Shown here piece after piece: positions 1 to 8,600 of a DNA stretch of 9,384 nucleotides. This DNA is from JBLHLB01 sp047618505. GTDB taxonomy: Bacteria; Planctomycetota; UBA1135; GCA-002686595. Where the stretch lies: NCBI GenBank assembly GCA_047618505.1, contig JBLHLB010000149.1, positions 1-9,384 of the forward strand, read 5' to 3'. A program made the position numbers and the translations under genes. The notes beneath the pieces were generated by a model that saw only the letters and a program-made list of their open reading frames with translations, was not told where the DNA came from and made no database searches. Position 1 is the first letter of the stretch; every line of letters starts with the position of its first letter.

Positions 1-25
1 GGGTATCTCATCCACCAAGAATGCT

Positions 26-34
26 CCCCCCCCC
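26..34 (+). repeat. Nine-cytosine homopolymer just upstream of the metalloprotease start
   Basis: Nine consecutive C residues lie 15 bases before the ATG at 50. An upstream ATG at 21 is out of frame with the protease in the sequence as given. One extra C would join it in frame and add ten residues (MLPPPAPLIN) to the N-terminus. The tract could be a slippage site or a sequencing uncertainty; the sequence alone cannot decide. Confidence 0.6.
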
Positions 35-49
35 GCACCCCTCATCAAC

Positions 50-1660
50 ATGCTGACTTCGACTCTCTCGCTCATCGCCGCTGGCCTCTTGGCCTCCGGG
101 GCCACCGTCGGACCCCAAACGGGCGTCTCGCAGGCGACGGGCCAGTCGTCCACCGACACCTACCGCGATTTCATCCGCGAAAACAGCTTGCGTTGCGGTA
201 CGCCGCCCCTCGACCAGGCCCTAGCCGACATTCTCCTGAGCCCGTCGGATTGCGCCTATGGTTCGACCAACCCGACCAGCGAGTACGAGGCCTCCTACAC
301 CTTTGAGATTCCGGTTGTCGTCCACGTCATCCAGAACTCCGGAGGCACGGGTTTTCTAAGCGCAGCCCAGGTGCAGAGCCAAATCGACATCCTCAATGAG
401 GACTTCGGCGCCATTCCTTCATCGAATGGCTCGAACGGCTTCAACACGATGATCTCCTTCAAGTTGGCGGACACGGATCCCTCCGGCAACGCCACCACCG
501 GAATCACCTACTCGACCAACACGACCTGGTTCAACGACGGTGGTTCCTATTGGACGACCTTGGCCTGGGACACCAACAACTACCTGAACATCTACACGAA
601 CAGCGCCTCTGGTTACCTGGGGTATGTGCCCGACCTGCCCCAGGGTGGCATCGTTGGAAGTAGCTCTGACCGCGTCGTTTGCCTGTGGTCCGCCTTCGGT
701 CGCAATTCCGCCGGCGGTGCTCCCTACAACCAGGGCCGCACTGCAACCCATGAACTCGGACATTACCTGGGCCTCTGGCACACCTTCGACGGTGGCTGCG
801 CGGCGGTCTCGAATTGCTACACAAACGGCGACCGGATCTGTGACACGAACGCCGAGAGCGGCCCGATCTTCGGTTGCCCCGGGAACCCCACGAGCTGCAG
901 CACACCGGATCCGAAGACCAACTACATGGACTACTCGGACGACCTATGCATGGAGGAGTTCACCTCTGAGCAATCCCGTCGCATGCGTTGCACCCTGGAG
1001 TTCTGGCGCCCGAGTCTCGCTGACGTCGGGGGGCAGGACCCCGTGGCCGATTTCTCTGCCACGCCCCTGACCGGCGATGCCCCCCTTGCGGTCAACTTCT
1101 CAGATCTGTCCGCCGGTACGGCGGTCAGTGGTTGGAGCTGGAGCTTCGGTGACGGGAACTCTTCCACGTCCCAGAATCCGAGCCACGTGTATTCCGTCCC
1201 GGGCACCTACGACGTCAGCTTGACCGTCACAGGATCGGCCGGGAATGACTCGGAAGTGAAGAGCGACCTCATCATCGTGACAGTGGATTCGAACGCCAGT
1301 GCGACCAAACGCCTGGGATCGAATACGAACCCCGACATCTTCGACTCAGTGACCCTTCCGGTCCTCGGAACGAACTGGGTTTCAACGGTGAACGGAGGAT
1401 CTGTCGGGGCCTCAGGCCTCACCTTCGTCTTCGGCTTCGCAGGACCCGTGCAGCTTCCCACCGCCTTCGGCGAACTGCTCGTCGATCCGACCAGCAGCAA
1501 CCTCCTCTTGAACACGAGCTTTATCACGGGTGGCACAGCCACTCACACGGAGCCGGTTCCCGCGGACAACGCCCTGCTTGGCCTGGCCGTATTCACCCAG
1601 GTCTTCATGAACCAGAGTTCGCAGCTAACGAACGCCATCGACCTGGTGCTCGGCAACTAA
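50..1660 (+). CDS. Secreted M43-family (pappalysin/ulilysin-like) zinc metalloprotease with PKD domain
   Basis: This is a 536-residue exported metallo-endopeptidase. Residues 7-20 form a hydrophobic signal-peptide core. RCGT at 48-51 in the propeptide resembles the cysteine switch of M43 zymogens such as ulilysin, so Cys49 may hold the zinc until the propeptide is removed. The catalytic domain begins near EIPVVVHVI (86-94). It has the extended zinc motif HELGHYLGLWH at 234-244 (ligands His234, His238, His244; base Glu235) and the Met-turn NYMDY at 291-295. The cysteine-rich stretch between them and the FTSEQSRRM segment after the Met-turn are typical of M43. A PKD domain covers about 330-412 (WSFGDG, then PGTYDVSLTVT). 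The last ~120 residues are a beta-rich module resembling C-terminal modules of planctomycete secreted proteins. The start is uncertain: there is no ribosome-binding site, and the frame stays open back to the window edge, so translation could begin further upstream. The family and active site are clear; the substrate is unknown. Confidence 0.93.
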   Translation: MLTSTLSLIAAGLLASGATVGPQTGVSQATGQSSTDTYRDFIRENSLRCGTPPLDQALADILLSPSDCAYGSTNPTSEYEASYTFEIPVVVHVIQNSGGTGFLSAAQVQSQIDILNEDFGAIPSSNGSNGFNTMISFKLADTDPSGNATTGITYSTNTTWFNDGGSYWTTLAWDTNNYLNIYTNSASGYLGYVPDLPQGGIVGSSSDRVVCLWSAFGRNSAGGAPYNQGRTATHELGHYLGLWHTFDGGCAAVSNCYTNGDRICDTNAESGPIFGCPGNPTSCSTPDPKTNYMDYSDDLCMEEFTSEQSRRMRCTLEFWRPSLADVGGQDPVADFSATPLTGDAPLAVNFSDLSAGTAVSGWSWSFGDGNSSTSQNPSHVYSVPGTYDVSLTVTGSAGNDSEVKSDLIIVTVDSNASATKRLGSNTNPDIFDSVTLPVLGTNWVSTVNGGSVGASGLTFVFGFAGPVQLPTAFGELLVDPTSSNLLLNTSFITGGTATHTEPVPADNALLGLAVFTQVFMNQSSQLTNAIDLVLGN

Positions 1661-1674
1661 TCGAGAGGCGAATC

Positions 1675-1698
1675 GGGGTGTGCGCTCGGGCACACCCC
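1675..1698 (+). terminator. Terminator-like hairpin after the metalloprotease gene
   Basis: A perfect 9-bp stem (1675-1683 with 1690-1698, GGGGTGTGC/GCACACCCC) closes a 6-nt loop, 14 bases after the protease stop codon. No U-tract follows; the next bases are CAAGAAATCG. It fits a transcript-end hairpin by position and stability, but intrinsic termination is not proven by sequence. Confidence 0.5.
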
Positions 1699-1700
1699 CA

Positions 1701-1785
1701 AGAAATCGACCACCCCCGCGCCATCACTGTCTCCCTAGGCTTTGCCTGAAGGACAATGAACTAGGCGCGGAGGTGGTCGATTTCT
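1701..1785. repeat. Long imperfect inverted repeat, possible two-way terminator or structured RNA
   Basis: The arms 1701-1722 and 1764-1785 pair at 21 of 22 positions, with a single C/A mismatch (1715/1771). The first 14 positions (AGAAATCGACCACC) are perfect. The loop is 41 nt and holds a small AGGC-TTT-GCCT hairpin (1737-1747). The A-rich outer left arm pairs with the T-rich outer right arm, as in bidirectional terminators between convergent genes. A dispersed palindromic element or a small structured RNA is also possible. The inverted repeat is directly visible; its role is inferred. Confidence 0.55.
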
Positions 1786-1788
1786 ATT

Positions 1789-1829
1789 GGAGAGGCGGCG
1801 CAGCTCTTCAACCGCTGCGTCGCCTCTCC
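1789..1829 (-). terminator. Terminator-like hairpin after the VPS10/BNR gene
   Basis: The stem pairs 1789-1804 with 1814-1829: 16 pairs with one G-U wobble (1798/1820), including a perfect outer GGAGAGGCG/CGCCTCTCC, around a 9-nt loop. It lies 36 bases past the TAG of the minus-strand propeller gene, whose transcript would run through it. The following minus-strand bases, AATAGAAATCG, contain no U-tract. Confidence 0.5.
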
Positions 1830-1865
1830 ACGTGATACGCCCCGCTGACTGAGGCGCCCGTCGAT

Positions 1866-4800
1866 CTAATCAATCGTAAAGGGCATGCGCTGGGTTTCAC
1901 CGTCCACGACGAGGACCAGGGTGAAGGATCCCGTAGATGCACCGCGGGTGCGGCCGCGACGTCGACCGCCATTTTCTCCGCCGGATCGGCGCAGGTTCCA
2001 CTGCGTGCGGTGCAATCCCTTATTAAGGAGTTCGTCTCCAAAGGATGCGGAGAGATCAGCGAATCGGGCACCCGCTGAGTCCTCAACGAAGATTTCGACA
2101 TCTCGTGCCTTACGGCCAAGGGAGTAGGTCACCGCCATGCCGCGGGGTCGGGCCTCCCCTTCGAATCTACGCAGGGTGGAGCCGCGTTCTTGGGTGCGCT
2201 CAGGGGTAGACACCCGACCCGGGGTAAAGAGGTGGGCATCGGCCCGCAGGACATCCTTGCCCATCTCACGCAACACGCTCATGTCGAGGACCCAGAGGCT
2301 ACGCCCGTGGGTACCTGCAACGATCTCACCGCTGGCAACGTTGATGCTGTAGTCGTGGATCGAGACGGTAGGGAGGTTGTTGTTCAGGCGCGTCCAAGAC
2401 TCGCCACGGTCAACGGAAACAAAGGCGCCAAACTCTGATCCCAGGAACAGAAGGTCCTGCTCCAAGGTGTCCTCCACGATGACGCGCACGGAACCTACGG
2501 CATCCGGCAAATTGCTGCGCAGTGATTCCCAACTCTTGCCAGCATCCTCGGACACGTAGACGTGGGGCAAGTCATTGTCGGAACGGTGGCCATCAAAGGT
2601 GACATACACGCGGTCCTTGCGGTGACGCGAGGCGACCAAGGAGCTGACGTGGAAGCGGCCGGGTAGAAGCTGGTCAATCGTGTCCTTAATGAACTTGGGC
2701 TTCTTCGCCTTGGGTGACTCCTGCTCGGTCTCCGCGACTGTTTCTGTCGCCTCATCTTCCGAGGTCGTGACGCTTGCGACGGCTTCGGTCTCGACTGCAG
2801 GCTCTGCATCGGCAACAACGACTGCGGTGCCCTCTGCATCCGTCTTGCGTTGGGCCACAAAGGCCAGGTCCAGCAGGCCGGCACCCCCGGTCATGCGCGC
2901 CTCAAGGCGTCCATCCGTTAGGGTCCCAAGGACGGTGTAGCCGATGCCGCCGACAATGCCGCGCAGGCGCAGCTCACCGCTCTGGAGTTCGAAGCTGCCC
3001 TCGCGGATATCCCCGTTCCCGAGAACAGAGTCCACCATTCCTGTGACCTTGCCGTCGGCGCCAAGAACCAGGCGCAGGCGAAGATCCGGGGCGCTGACGT
3101 CGGGAGAAGGCGATACGGCGACCCAAAGGCCACCGACCGGATCATCCGAATTTACAAAGGAGGCGCCTTGGCCGGGAGTGGGCTGCAGCTCAGCTGCGCC
3201 CAACAGCTCCGCGGCCAGCATGTGCCCCGAGATGGCTCCAATCGCAGGGGCATCCCCTTCTCCCTCCAACTCGGCGTCTTCGTGGACGTTCAGTTGGAAG
3301 AGGTCGGTCCAAGTTACGCCGCCGTCCTCAGTGCTCCAAAGGGCACCGTCGTCGGTACCGACAAAGAGCATATCAGGCTCGCGCGGTGACTCCGCCAGGG
3401 CCGTAGCCGCACCGCGATCGGTGAAGGAGATCTCCGGTGAAATACGACGTAGGTTGTCCCCCTTGCTGAGGGAGCGAAAAACGTGGTTGCCCGCTGCGTA
3501 GTAGATTCCTGAGTTGTGATCGGAAAGCAGGAAGGGTGTGCGCCAATTGAAGCGGTAGCTCACGCCCCGCTCACCGCGCGGGCGGAAGTAACCCCCCGCC
3601 CCAGTTTCCAAGTCCAAACGACCCAGGCCACCGTTTTGACTCTCGTAGTAGACGAGGTCGGGGTTCGTCGGATCGACGCGAACGACGAAGCCATCGCCAC
3701 CGCCAACGCGGAACCAATCACTATTGATCGGACCACGGCCACCCACTCCGACGGGAGCACCCCAGGTTCCATTATCCTGGAGGCCTCCGTAGACGCGGTA
3801 GTCCTCACGCACATCGGTTTCTACTGCGTAGAACTGGCCCATGGCCATGTGGTTATGATGATCCCAGGTTTCCATTCGGTCCCAGGTCACATAGAGACCA
3901 CCGTCGTTCCCAAGAATGATGTGCTTGCCGTTGCTCGGATCGATCCACAGGGAATGGTGGTCTACGTGGACTTCGCGTCCGGCTCCATCTGACGTGAAGG
4001 TCTTGCCACCGTCGGACGAGCGATAAAGCAAAGTGCCCAGCACATAGATGTTCATCTCGTCGGAGGGATCGACACGAATCTGGCTGTAGTACATCGGACG
4101 GGGATTAAGGGAGTTGATGCGCTCCCAGGTGTCGCCCGCATCATCAGAGCGATAGACGCCACCGAATTCGTGGCCCTCGTCGCCCTGGAGGTCCTGCACG
4201 TTCTGTACCTGCCCACCGAGTCCGGAACTGAAGGGACCGGCGGGCGGGTAGGTCGGCGGAATTTCATCCTCGTCTTCGCTCTCCGAAGGATAGGCGCCAA
4301 AGGTGACTACAACGCTGATGGGCTGCTTGTCACGCAGGACCCCAAAAGTCGCCGTTTGCCCTGCCTTACGCATGCGAAGGGAGCGTTGCAATCCACTCCA
4401 TGTGGTCAACAGCTCACCGTCGTAGGTCACCAGGAGATCGCCCTCTTCGAGTTCGGCGTCCGTGGCGGGACTGTCCTCTTCGAGGCTCCGAACACGCACA
4501 CCGACCTCATCGCCGTCGGTACCGGAGATGCCGAAGAACGCTGCGTTCTCTGCAAGCTGCGTGATGCGCTCGGTTTCGATAACCGCATAGACCACGTTCG
4601 CGTCGCCCTGGTACCAATCCAGTCCGACGCGGCCCCAGCGCACACTCGGCAAACCACTGCTCAGCTTCTCCCAAGTGGCCCCGCCATCCGTGGACTTCCA
4701 GAGACCACTTCCAGCACCCCATTTCTGCGCGGGGTCGTTGGTGTCATAGCCATCGCGGCTGCGCTCGTAGGTTGCTGCGATCAACGTGTTCGGATCATCT

Positions 4801-5474
4801 GGCTTTAGGATCACATCGATCGAGCCGGTGTTCTCATCCACGAAGAGAACCTTCTCCCAGGTCTTGCCGCCGTCGCTGGTCTTGAAGAGACCGCGCTCAT
4901 CATTCGGACCCCATAGCCTTCCGAGGGCGGACACATAGGCGATGTCGCGATCGGTGGGGTGCGCCACAACGGCACCAATTTGAAAGGTCTCCGAGAGCCC
5001 CATGTGCTGCCACGTTTGCCCCCCGTCCTCCGAGCGATAGACCCCATCGCCCCAGGAGACACTGTTGCGCGGGTTGGGCTCGCCGGTTCCGATCCACAGA
5101 AGATCCGGATCAACGGGACTGACGGCGATAGCGCCGACGGAGGCTACAGCCTGGTCCTGGAATAGGTGCTCGAAGCTCACCCCCATGTTCGTCGTCTTCA
5201 GCAAACCACCACCGGCCGAGGCCACCCAGTAGGTGGCGGGATCTTCGGGGTGCACCGCCAGGTCGATCATGCGGCCGCCCATGTTGGCGGGACCGATCGA
5301 GCGCCATTCCAGGGCCTGGACCCATTCGAGGGGAAGGCTACCTTCGGTTTCCTGCAGCTCCTTCTGGCGATCGTTGTCCTGGGCGTGGCCGGTCGATGCC
5401 CCGAGGGGCAGCCAGCAACCTAGGACAAGCAGGGACAGGACACGGATACGACTCGAGGGGGTAGCACGGAGCAT
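1866..5474 (-). CDS. Exported VPS10/BNR-repeat (Asp-box) beta-propeller protein with PDZ insertion
   Basis: This 1202-residue protein belongs to the sortilin/VPS10-like family often labelled 'glycosyl hydrolase', although no hydrolase active site is evident. A signal peptide (RIRVLSLLVLGCWLPLG core, likely cut after HA at residue 31) directs export. Eight Asp-box motifs (S-x-D-x-G-x-[TS]-[WF]) lie at about 148, 199, 261, 443, 486, 715, 975 and 1020 and mark propeller blades. A PDZ domain is inserted at about 313-393 (FGISG; SPATDAELEEGDLLVTYDGE). A small beta-rich domain (about 782-877) and an acidic linker (about 878-927) interrupt the propeller between boxes 6 and 7. The C-terminal ~120 residues resemble the FlgD/Ig-like tail of this family and include an Arg/Gly-rich stretch (RRSGGENGGRRRGR). 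I chose ATG 5474 over an in-frame GTG at 5519 because it gives a normal signal peptide. The likely role is ligand or peptide binding in the envelope; no enzymatic function can be assigned. Confidence 0.9.
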   Translation of the reverse strand: MLRATPSSRIRVLSLLVLGCWLPLGASTGHAQDNDRQKELQETEGSLPLEWVQALEWRSIGPANMGGRMIDLAVHPEDPATYWVASAGGGLLKTTNMGVSFEHLFQDQAVASVGAIAVSPVDPDLLWIGTGEPNPRNSVSWGDGVYRSEDGGQTWQHMGLSETFQIGAVVAHPTDRDIAYVSALGRLWGPNDERGLFKTSDGGKTWEKVLFVDENTGSIDVILKPDDPNTLIAATYERSRDGYDTNDPAQKWGAGSGLWKSTDGGATWEKLSSGLPSVRWGRVGLDWYQGDANVVYAVIETERITQLAENAAFFGISGTDGDEVGVRVRSLEEDSPATDAELEEGDLLVTYDGELLTTWSGLQRSLRMRKAGQTATFGVLRDKQPISVVVTFGAYPSESEDEDEIPPTYPPAGPFSSGLGGQVQNVQDLQGDEGHEFGGVYRSDDAGDTWERINSLNPRPMYYSQIRVDPSDEMNIYVLGTLLYRSSDGGKTFTSDGAGREVHVDHHSLWIDPSNGKHIILGNDGGLYVTWDRMETWDHHNHMAMGQFYAVETDVREDYRVYGGLQDNGTWGAPVGVGGRGPINSDWFRVGGGDGFVVRVDPTNPDLVYYESQNGGLGRLDLETGAGGYFRPRGERGVSYRFNWRTPFLLSDHNSGIYYAAGNHVFRSLSKGDNLRRISPEISFTDRGAATALAESPREPDMLFVGTDDGALWSTEDGGVTWTDLFQLNVHEDAELEGEGDAPAIGAISGHMLAAELLGAAELQPTPGQGASFVNSDDPVGGLWVAVSPSPDVSAPDLRLRLVLGADGKVTGMVDSVLGNGDIREGSFELQSGELRLRGIVGGIGYTVLGTLTDGRLEARMTGGAGLLDLAFVAQRKTDAEGTAVVVADAEPAVETEAVASVTTSEDEATETVAETEQESPKAKKPKFIKDTIDQLLPGRFHVSSLVASRHRKDRVYVTFDGHRSDNDLPHVYVSEDAGKSWESLRSNLPDAVGSVRVIVEDTLEQDLLFLGSEFGAFVSVDRGESWTRLNNNLPTVSIHDYSINVASGEIVAGTHGRSLWVLDMSVLREMGKDVLRADAHLFTPGRVSTPERTQERGSTLRRFEGEARPRGMAVTYSLGRKARDVEIFVEDSAGARFADLSASFGDELLNKGLHRTQWNLRRSGGENGGRRRGRTRGASTGSFTLVLVVDGETQRMPFTID
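2844..3131 (-). other. Small beta-barrel-like domain inserted between propeller blades
   Basis: Residues about 782-877 of the propeller protein (GLWVAVSP... to ...LAFVAQRK) form short alternating strands with the pattern LRLVLGADGKVTG-x-VDS-x-LGNG, then GSFELQSGELRLRG, then GTLTDGRLEARM. This resembles the ~95-residue lipocalin-like module I know from exported amidohydrolases of soil bacteria (G-x-W, then K-V-T-G-T-V, then F-x-A-x-R). An acidic linker follows. Identity with that module is inferred from pattern only. Confidence 0.5.
4296..4538 (-). other. PDZ domain coding segment inserted in the propeller gene
   Basis: These bases encode residues 313-393 of the propeller protein. They show the PDZ pattern: a carboxylate-loop-like FFGI, then VRVRSLEEDSPATDAELEEG, then DLLVTYDGE and a final strand pair. 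The segment lies between Asp-boxes 3 and 4. A Glu/Asp- and Pro-rich linker (SESEDEDEIPPTYPP) follows before the propeller resumes. PDZ domains in exported proteins usually bind C-terminal peptides, suggesting a protein or peptide ligand. Confidence 0.75.
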
Positions 5475-5506
5475 GGGCGAATCACGATGCAGGGGGTGGG
5501 GTAAAT

Positions 5507-5527
5507 CCAGGGCGCACACCGCCCTGG
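5507..5527 (-). promoter_or_regulatory. Perfect inverted repeat in the leader of the propeller gene
   Basis: CCAGGGCG (5507-5514) and CGCCCTGG (5520-5527) are perfect complements around a 5-nt centre. The repeat ends 32 bases upstream of the chosen ATG. It could be an operator for a dimeric regulator or an RNA hairpin in the 5' leader. It covers the alternative GTG start at 5519, which slightly favours the downstream ATG. Function is not shown by sequence. Confidence 0.4.
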
Positions 5528-5606
5528 AATCGACTCCACTCTACCCCTGCATGCAAAATACCGGCGGAAACCGGTCCCAAAGCACGTGTTCAAATTGCGT
5601 CCAAGC

Positions 5607-5637
5607 CCCCGCCCCGGCAAGTGTTACCGGGGCGGGG
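5607..5637 (-). terminator. GC-rich terminator-like hairpin after the tricorn gene
   Basis: A perfect 11-bp stem (CCCCGCCCCGG at 5607-5617, CCGGGGCGGGG at 5627-5637) encloses a 9-nt loop. It begins 21 bases past the TGA of the tricorn gene on the minus strand. The minus-strand continuation, GCTTGGACGC, has no U-run. It probably ends or attenuates tricorn transcription before the propeller gene, which would then need its own promoter in the ~130 bases between hairpin and start codon. No convincing -35/-10 pair is visible there. Confidence 0.6.
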
Positions 5638-5658
5638 ACCTATTCGGAAACCCTTGCC

Positions 5659-8600
5659 TCAGCGAACCTTGGGGGGGACGTAGCCGGGACGCTCGACCGG
5701 CCCACGGGCCTTGAGGGCCTCAAGGGCGATTTCCACGGCGCGATCCAACTGCGGATCCTTGCCCGCCAAGATATCTCTGGGCCATTGGATGACCTCCACA
5801 TCGGGCGCCACCCCGACATTCTCGATGGCCCAAGCTCCCTTGGAGTCCATGACTCCAAAACTCGCGGCAGTCACAGTGCCTCCGTCCATCAGCGGCGGAT
5901 AGCCAGAGATGCCAACAAGTCCGCCCCAGGTCCGTGTGCCCACGAGCGTGCCCAGTTTTGCTTGCCCAAAGGCCCAGGGCATCCAGTCGCCTCCTGATCC
6001 AGCGCGCTCATTGATCACCATGACCTTGGGACCGTTGAGAAGACCAAATGGGCTAGTGCTCAACCAACCTTCGCGGTTGAGCCAGTAGGAACGCACATCG
6101 CGGGAGAGGACATCGATGACGTAGTCGGCAACCTGCCCACCGCCGTTGAAGCGCTCATCCAGGACCAGACCTTCCTTGTCCAGTTGACTGTAGAAGTCGC
6201 GGTCAAAGGCTTCGCGTCCTGGCCCACCGGTGTTGGGCATGTAGATGTAGGCCAAGCGACCACCGGAAAGCTGCGCTACCCGGCGACGGTTATCCTCCAC
6301 CCAAGCTTGCCGTCGCAGGGGGCCTTCAGACCCTAGGGGCAAGACCGCGACCTCACGCGAGTCGCTGCCATCAGCGGAAGCGCTCAAGGTCAAAGTCGTC
6401 AGGCGTCCAGCAGTGTTCTCAAAGACAGCGTAGAGGTTGTCAGTCACGCTCACGTTACGGCCGTCTACGGCAATCAGGTAGTCGCCTGCCGCCGCGTTGA
6501 CACCGGGCTCCGTCATAGGCGAACGCAAACTCGGGTTCCAGTTTTGGCCCAAGAGGATGCGTCCAATGCGATAGCGATCCGAATCCACTTCCCAGTTCAC
6601 ACCAAGGAGACCAACGGAAGGTCCCGAGGGGGTTTCGGGGAATTCTCCGCCGTAGGCGTACTGGTGCCCGCAGGCCAATTCGCCGATCAACTCTGCGATC
6701 AGAAGCGTCAAGTCACTGCGGTGCCGCACGTGGGGCAGGAAGCGAGCGTAGCGAGGCCACATGGCATCCCAATCAACACCGTGCATATTCGGGTCATAGA
6801 AGTAGTCCCGCTGGATGCGCCAGACTTCGCGCAGAGTCTGGGGCCATTCCTCGCGGGGCTCGACCCAGATGCGCACGGAGTCAATTGCCAGGCTATCGGG
6901 CTTGGATGCGTCCAAGCCAGAGAGCTGGAATTTCCCGCGACCCTCTGCGAAGAGCAGAGTCTCTCCGTCACCGGAAAGCCCGAAGCCTGTTACGTCTTCA
7001 CGTAGGGTTTTCGCCTCGCGCTCCTTCAGGTCGAATTTGCGCAGACTGGGACTGCCGCTGGAGCCTTGCTCCAAGAAGAGCAAGCCTCCTTTCACCGCCA
7101 CTAAGTTCCTGTACTGAGCAGAGCCTAGGGGCAAAGCCAGGATGCGCTGGCCAATGCCTTCGAGGTCAATGGACGGCTGGGCGTCCTCCTCGGCCTCCTT
7201 CTCTTCATCGTCATCGGCTTTGCTCGACTCTTCCGTAGCCTCTTCATCGTTGGCTTCGTCTTCCGCGGGGGTGTCCTCCTCGGAGTCCTCTTCCTTGTCA
7301 CTCCAACCCTCATCGCTGCGGTGGGCCATGGGATGTTCCCCATCCGCCTTGAGCACGGCAACATAGAGGTTCGCGTCCCAATCCCGCGAAGCGGAGGATG
7401 TCATGTCCAAGCCAAAGAGCTTGGGCCCGACGTCGATCGAGGCGACGAAGTACAGCAACGATCCATCGGGTGAAAAGCTCGGGTCCCCCGCCGCTGCCAG
7501 GCCATCTGTAATTGCCGTGGTCTCGCCGCTAGCAATCTCAAAGAGCGCAATGCGGTCATACATGGTGCGCGGGTCACGCTGCTCAAATGCGACCCAACGG
7601 GAGTCCGGCGACCAAGTCGATCCGGTACTGAGAACGCCAAGGGATCCAGCGTTGCGCGCCACCAGGGTGACCGTGCGATCAGCCAGGGTGAGATAGGCCA
7701 AGCGGTTGGTCTTGTCGCGGAACAGAATGTGTTCCCCATCGGGACTCCACTGTGGTTCGTAGTAGAAGCCACCGCCCTGGAGGTCGAAGACCTCTTCACT
7801 ACCGTCTTCAAGGTTGCGCACCGCCAGGACATACTCATCAGAGGCGTCATGGAACCAGGCGATACTCTTGCCGTCCGGAGACCAGGAGGGGGAACGGTCG
7901 TGGGTACCGGAACTCTTGGTCAGGTTACGCGCGGCACCATGTTCCCGGGGGACGGTGATGATCTCGCCGCGAGCTTCAAAGACTGCGCGTTTGCCGTTCG
8001 GAGATACACCGCCCGCACGCACATGCCCAGCCACGGATTGCCAACGAGGGCTGCCGGCTAGTCCGTCTTCGCGTACGCGAATATGAAGGCGCGTCGTGGC
8101 GCTGAATGCGGGGTCATAAACGTGGATCGCACCGGCCTGTTCAAAGACGACAACGCCGGACCCGACGTCCATGTTGCGCACGTCATAATCGTCGAAGAAG
8201 GTAATCTGCTCCACCGAGTCAAGACTGGGGCCTTCCCCAGGGCTATAACGATAGAGGTCCATGCTCCCGTCGCGATCCGAGGCGAAATAGACGACGCCAT
8301 CCAACCAGCCGGGGAATGTGTCGCTGGCGTTGGCGTGGGGCACAACTTCGACGCCCTGGGTCGCCCTGTCGTAAATCCAGACGGGCGTCACTCGTCCACC
8401 GCGGTAACGTTTCCAGCTGCGGAAGGCATCCTCCACGGGTGTGTAGACGAACTTGGTGGCGTCAGCGTTAAAGGAAGCATGCATCACCCGGGGGAGCTCC
8501 AGCTCCGTAGGCGTACCGCCATACTTCGCGCTATCCAGGGCAACCTCATAGAGTCGACTCACAGGGGAGCCCGAATTGCGCCCACTGCGGAAAACCACGC

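Noticed and set aside
624..1070. Second plus-strand frame of 148 codons inside the metalloprotease gene
   Set aside because: It overlaps the zinc-binding motif and Met-turn in another frame; the M43 frame is unambiguous.
2944..3501. Plus-strand open frame of 185 codons inside the propeller gene
   Set aside because: Ser/Pro/Arg-rich shadow translation opposite a supported coding region.
4170..4808. Plus-strand open frame of 212 codons inside the propeller gene
   Set aside because: It is fully antisense to clear Asp-box and PDZ coding sequence, and the product resembles no family.
5367..5378. Possible lipobox (VLGC) in the propeller signal peptide
   Set aside because: The -2 position is Leu, which fits lipoboxes poorly, and hydrophobic residues continue past the Cys to a normal signal peptidase I site (GHA before QD). 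The cysteine codon itself lies near 5415-5417, so the first position I noted was also wrong.
5475..5519. GTG start at 5519 giving 15 extra residues on the propeller protein
   Set aside because: The extension puts a non-typical segment before the signal peptide, uses GTG, and overlaps the inverted repeat. The ATG at 5474 gives a standard signal peptide.
5233..5997. Plus-strand open frame of 254 codons spanning the propeller start and the tricorn end
   Set aside because: It is antisense to two well-supported genes and to the intergenic hairpin. Its translation has no recognisable domain or signal, and long antisense frames are expected in GC-rich coding DNA.
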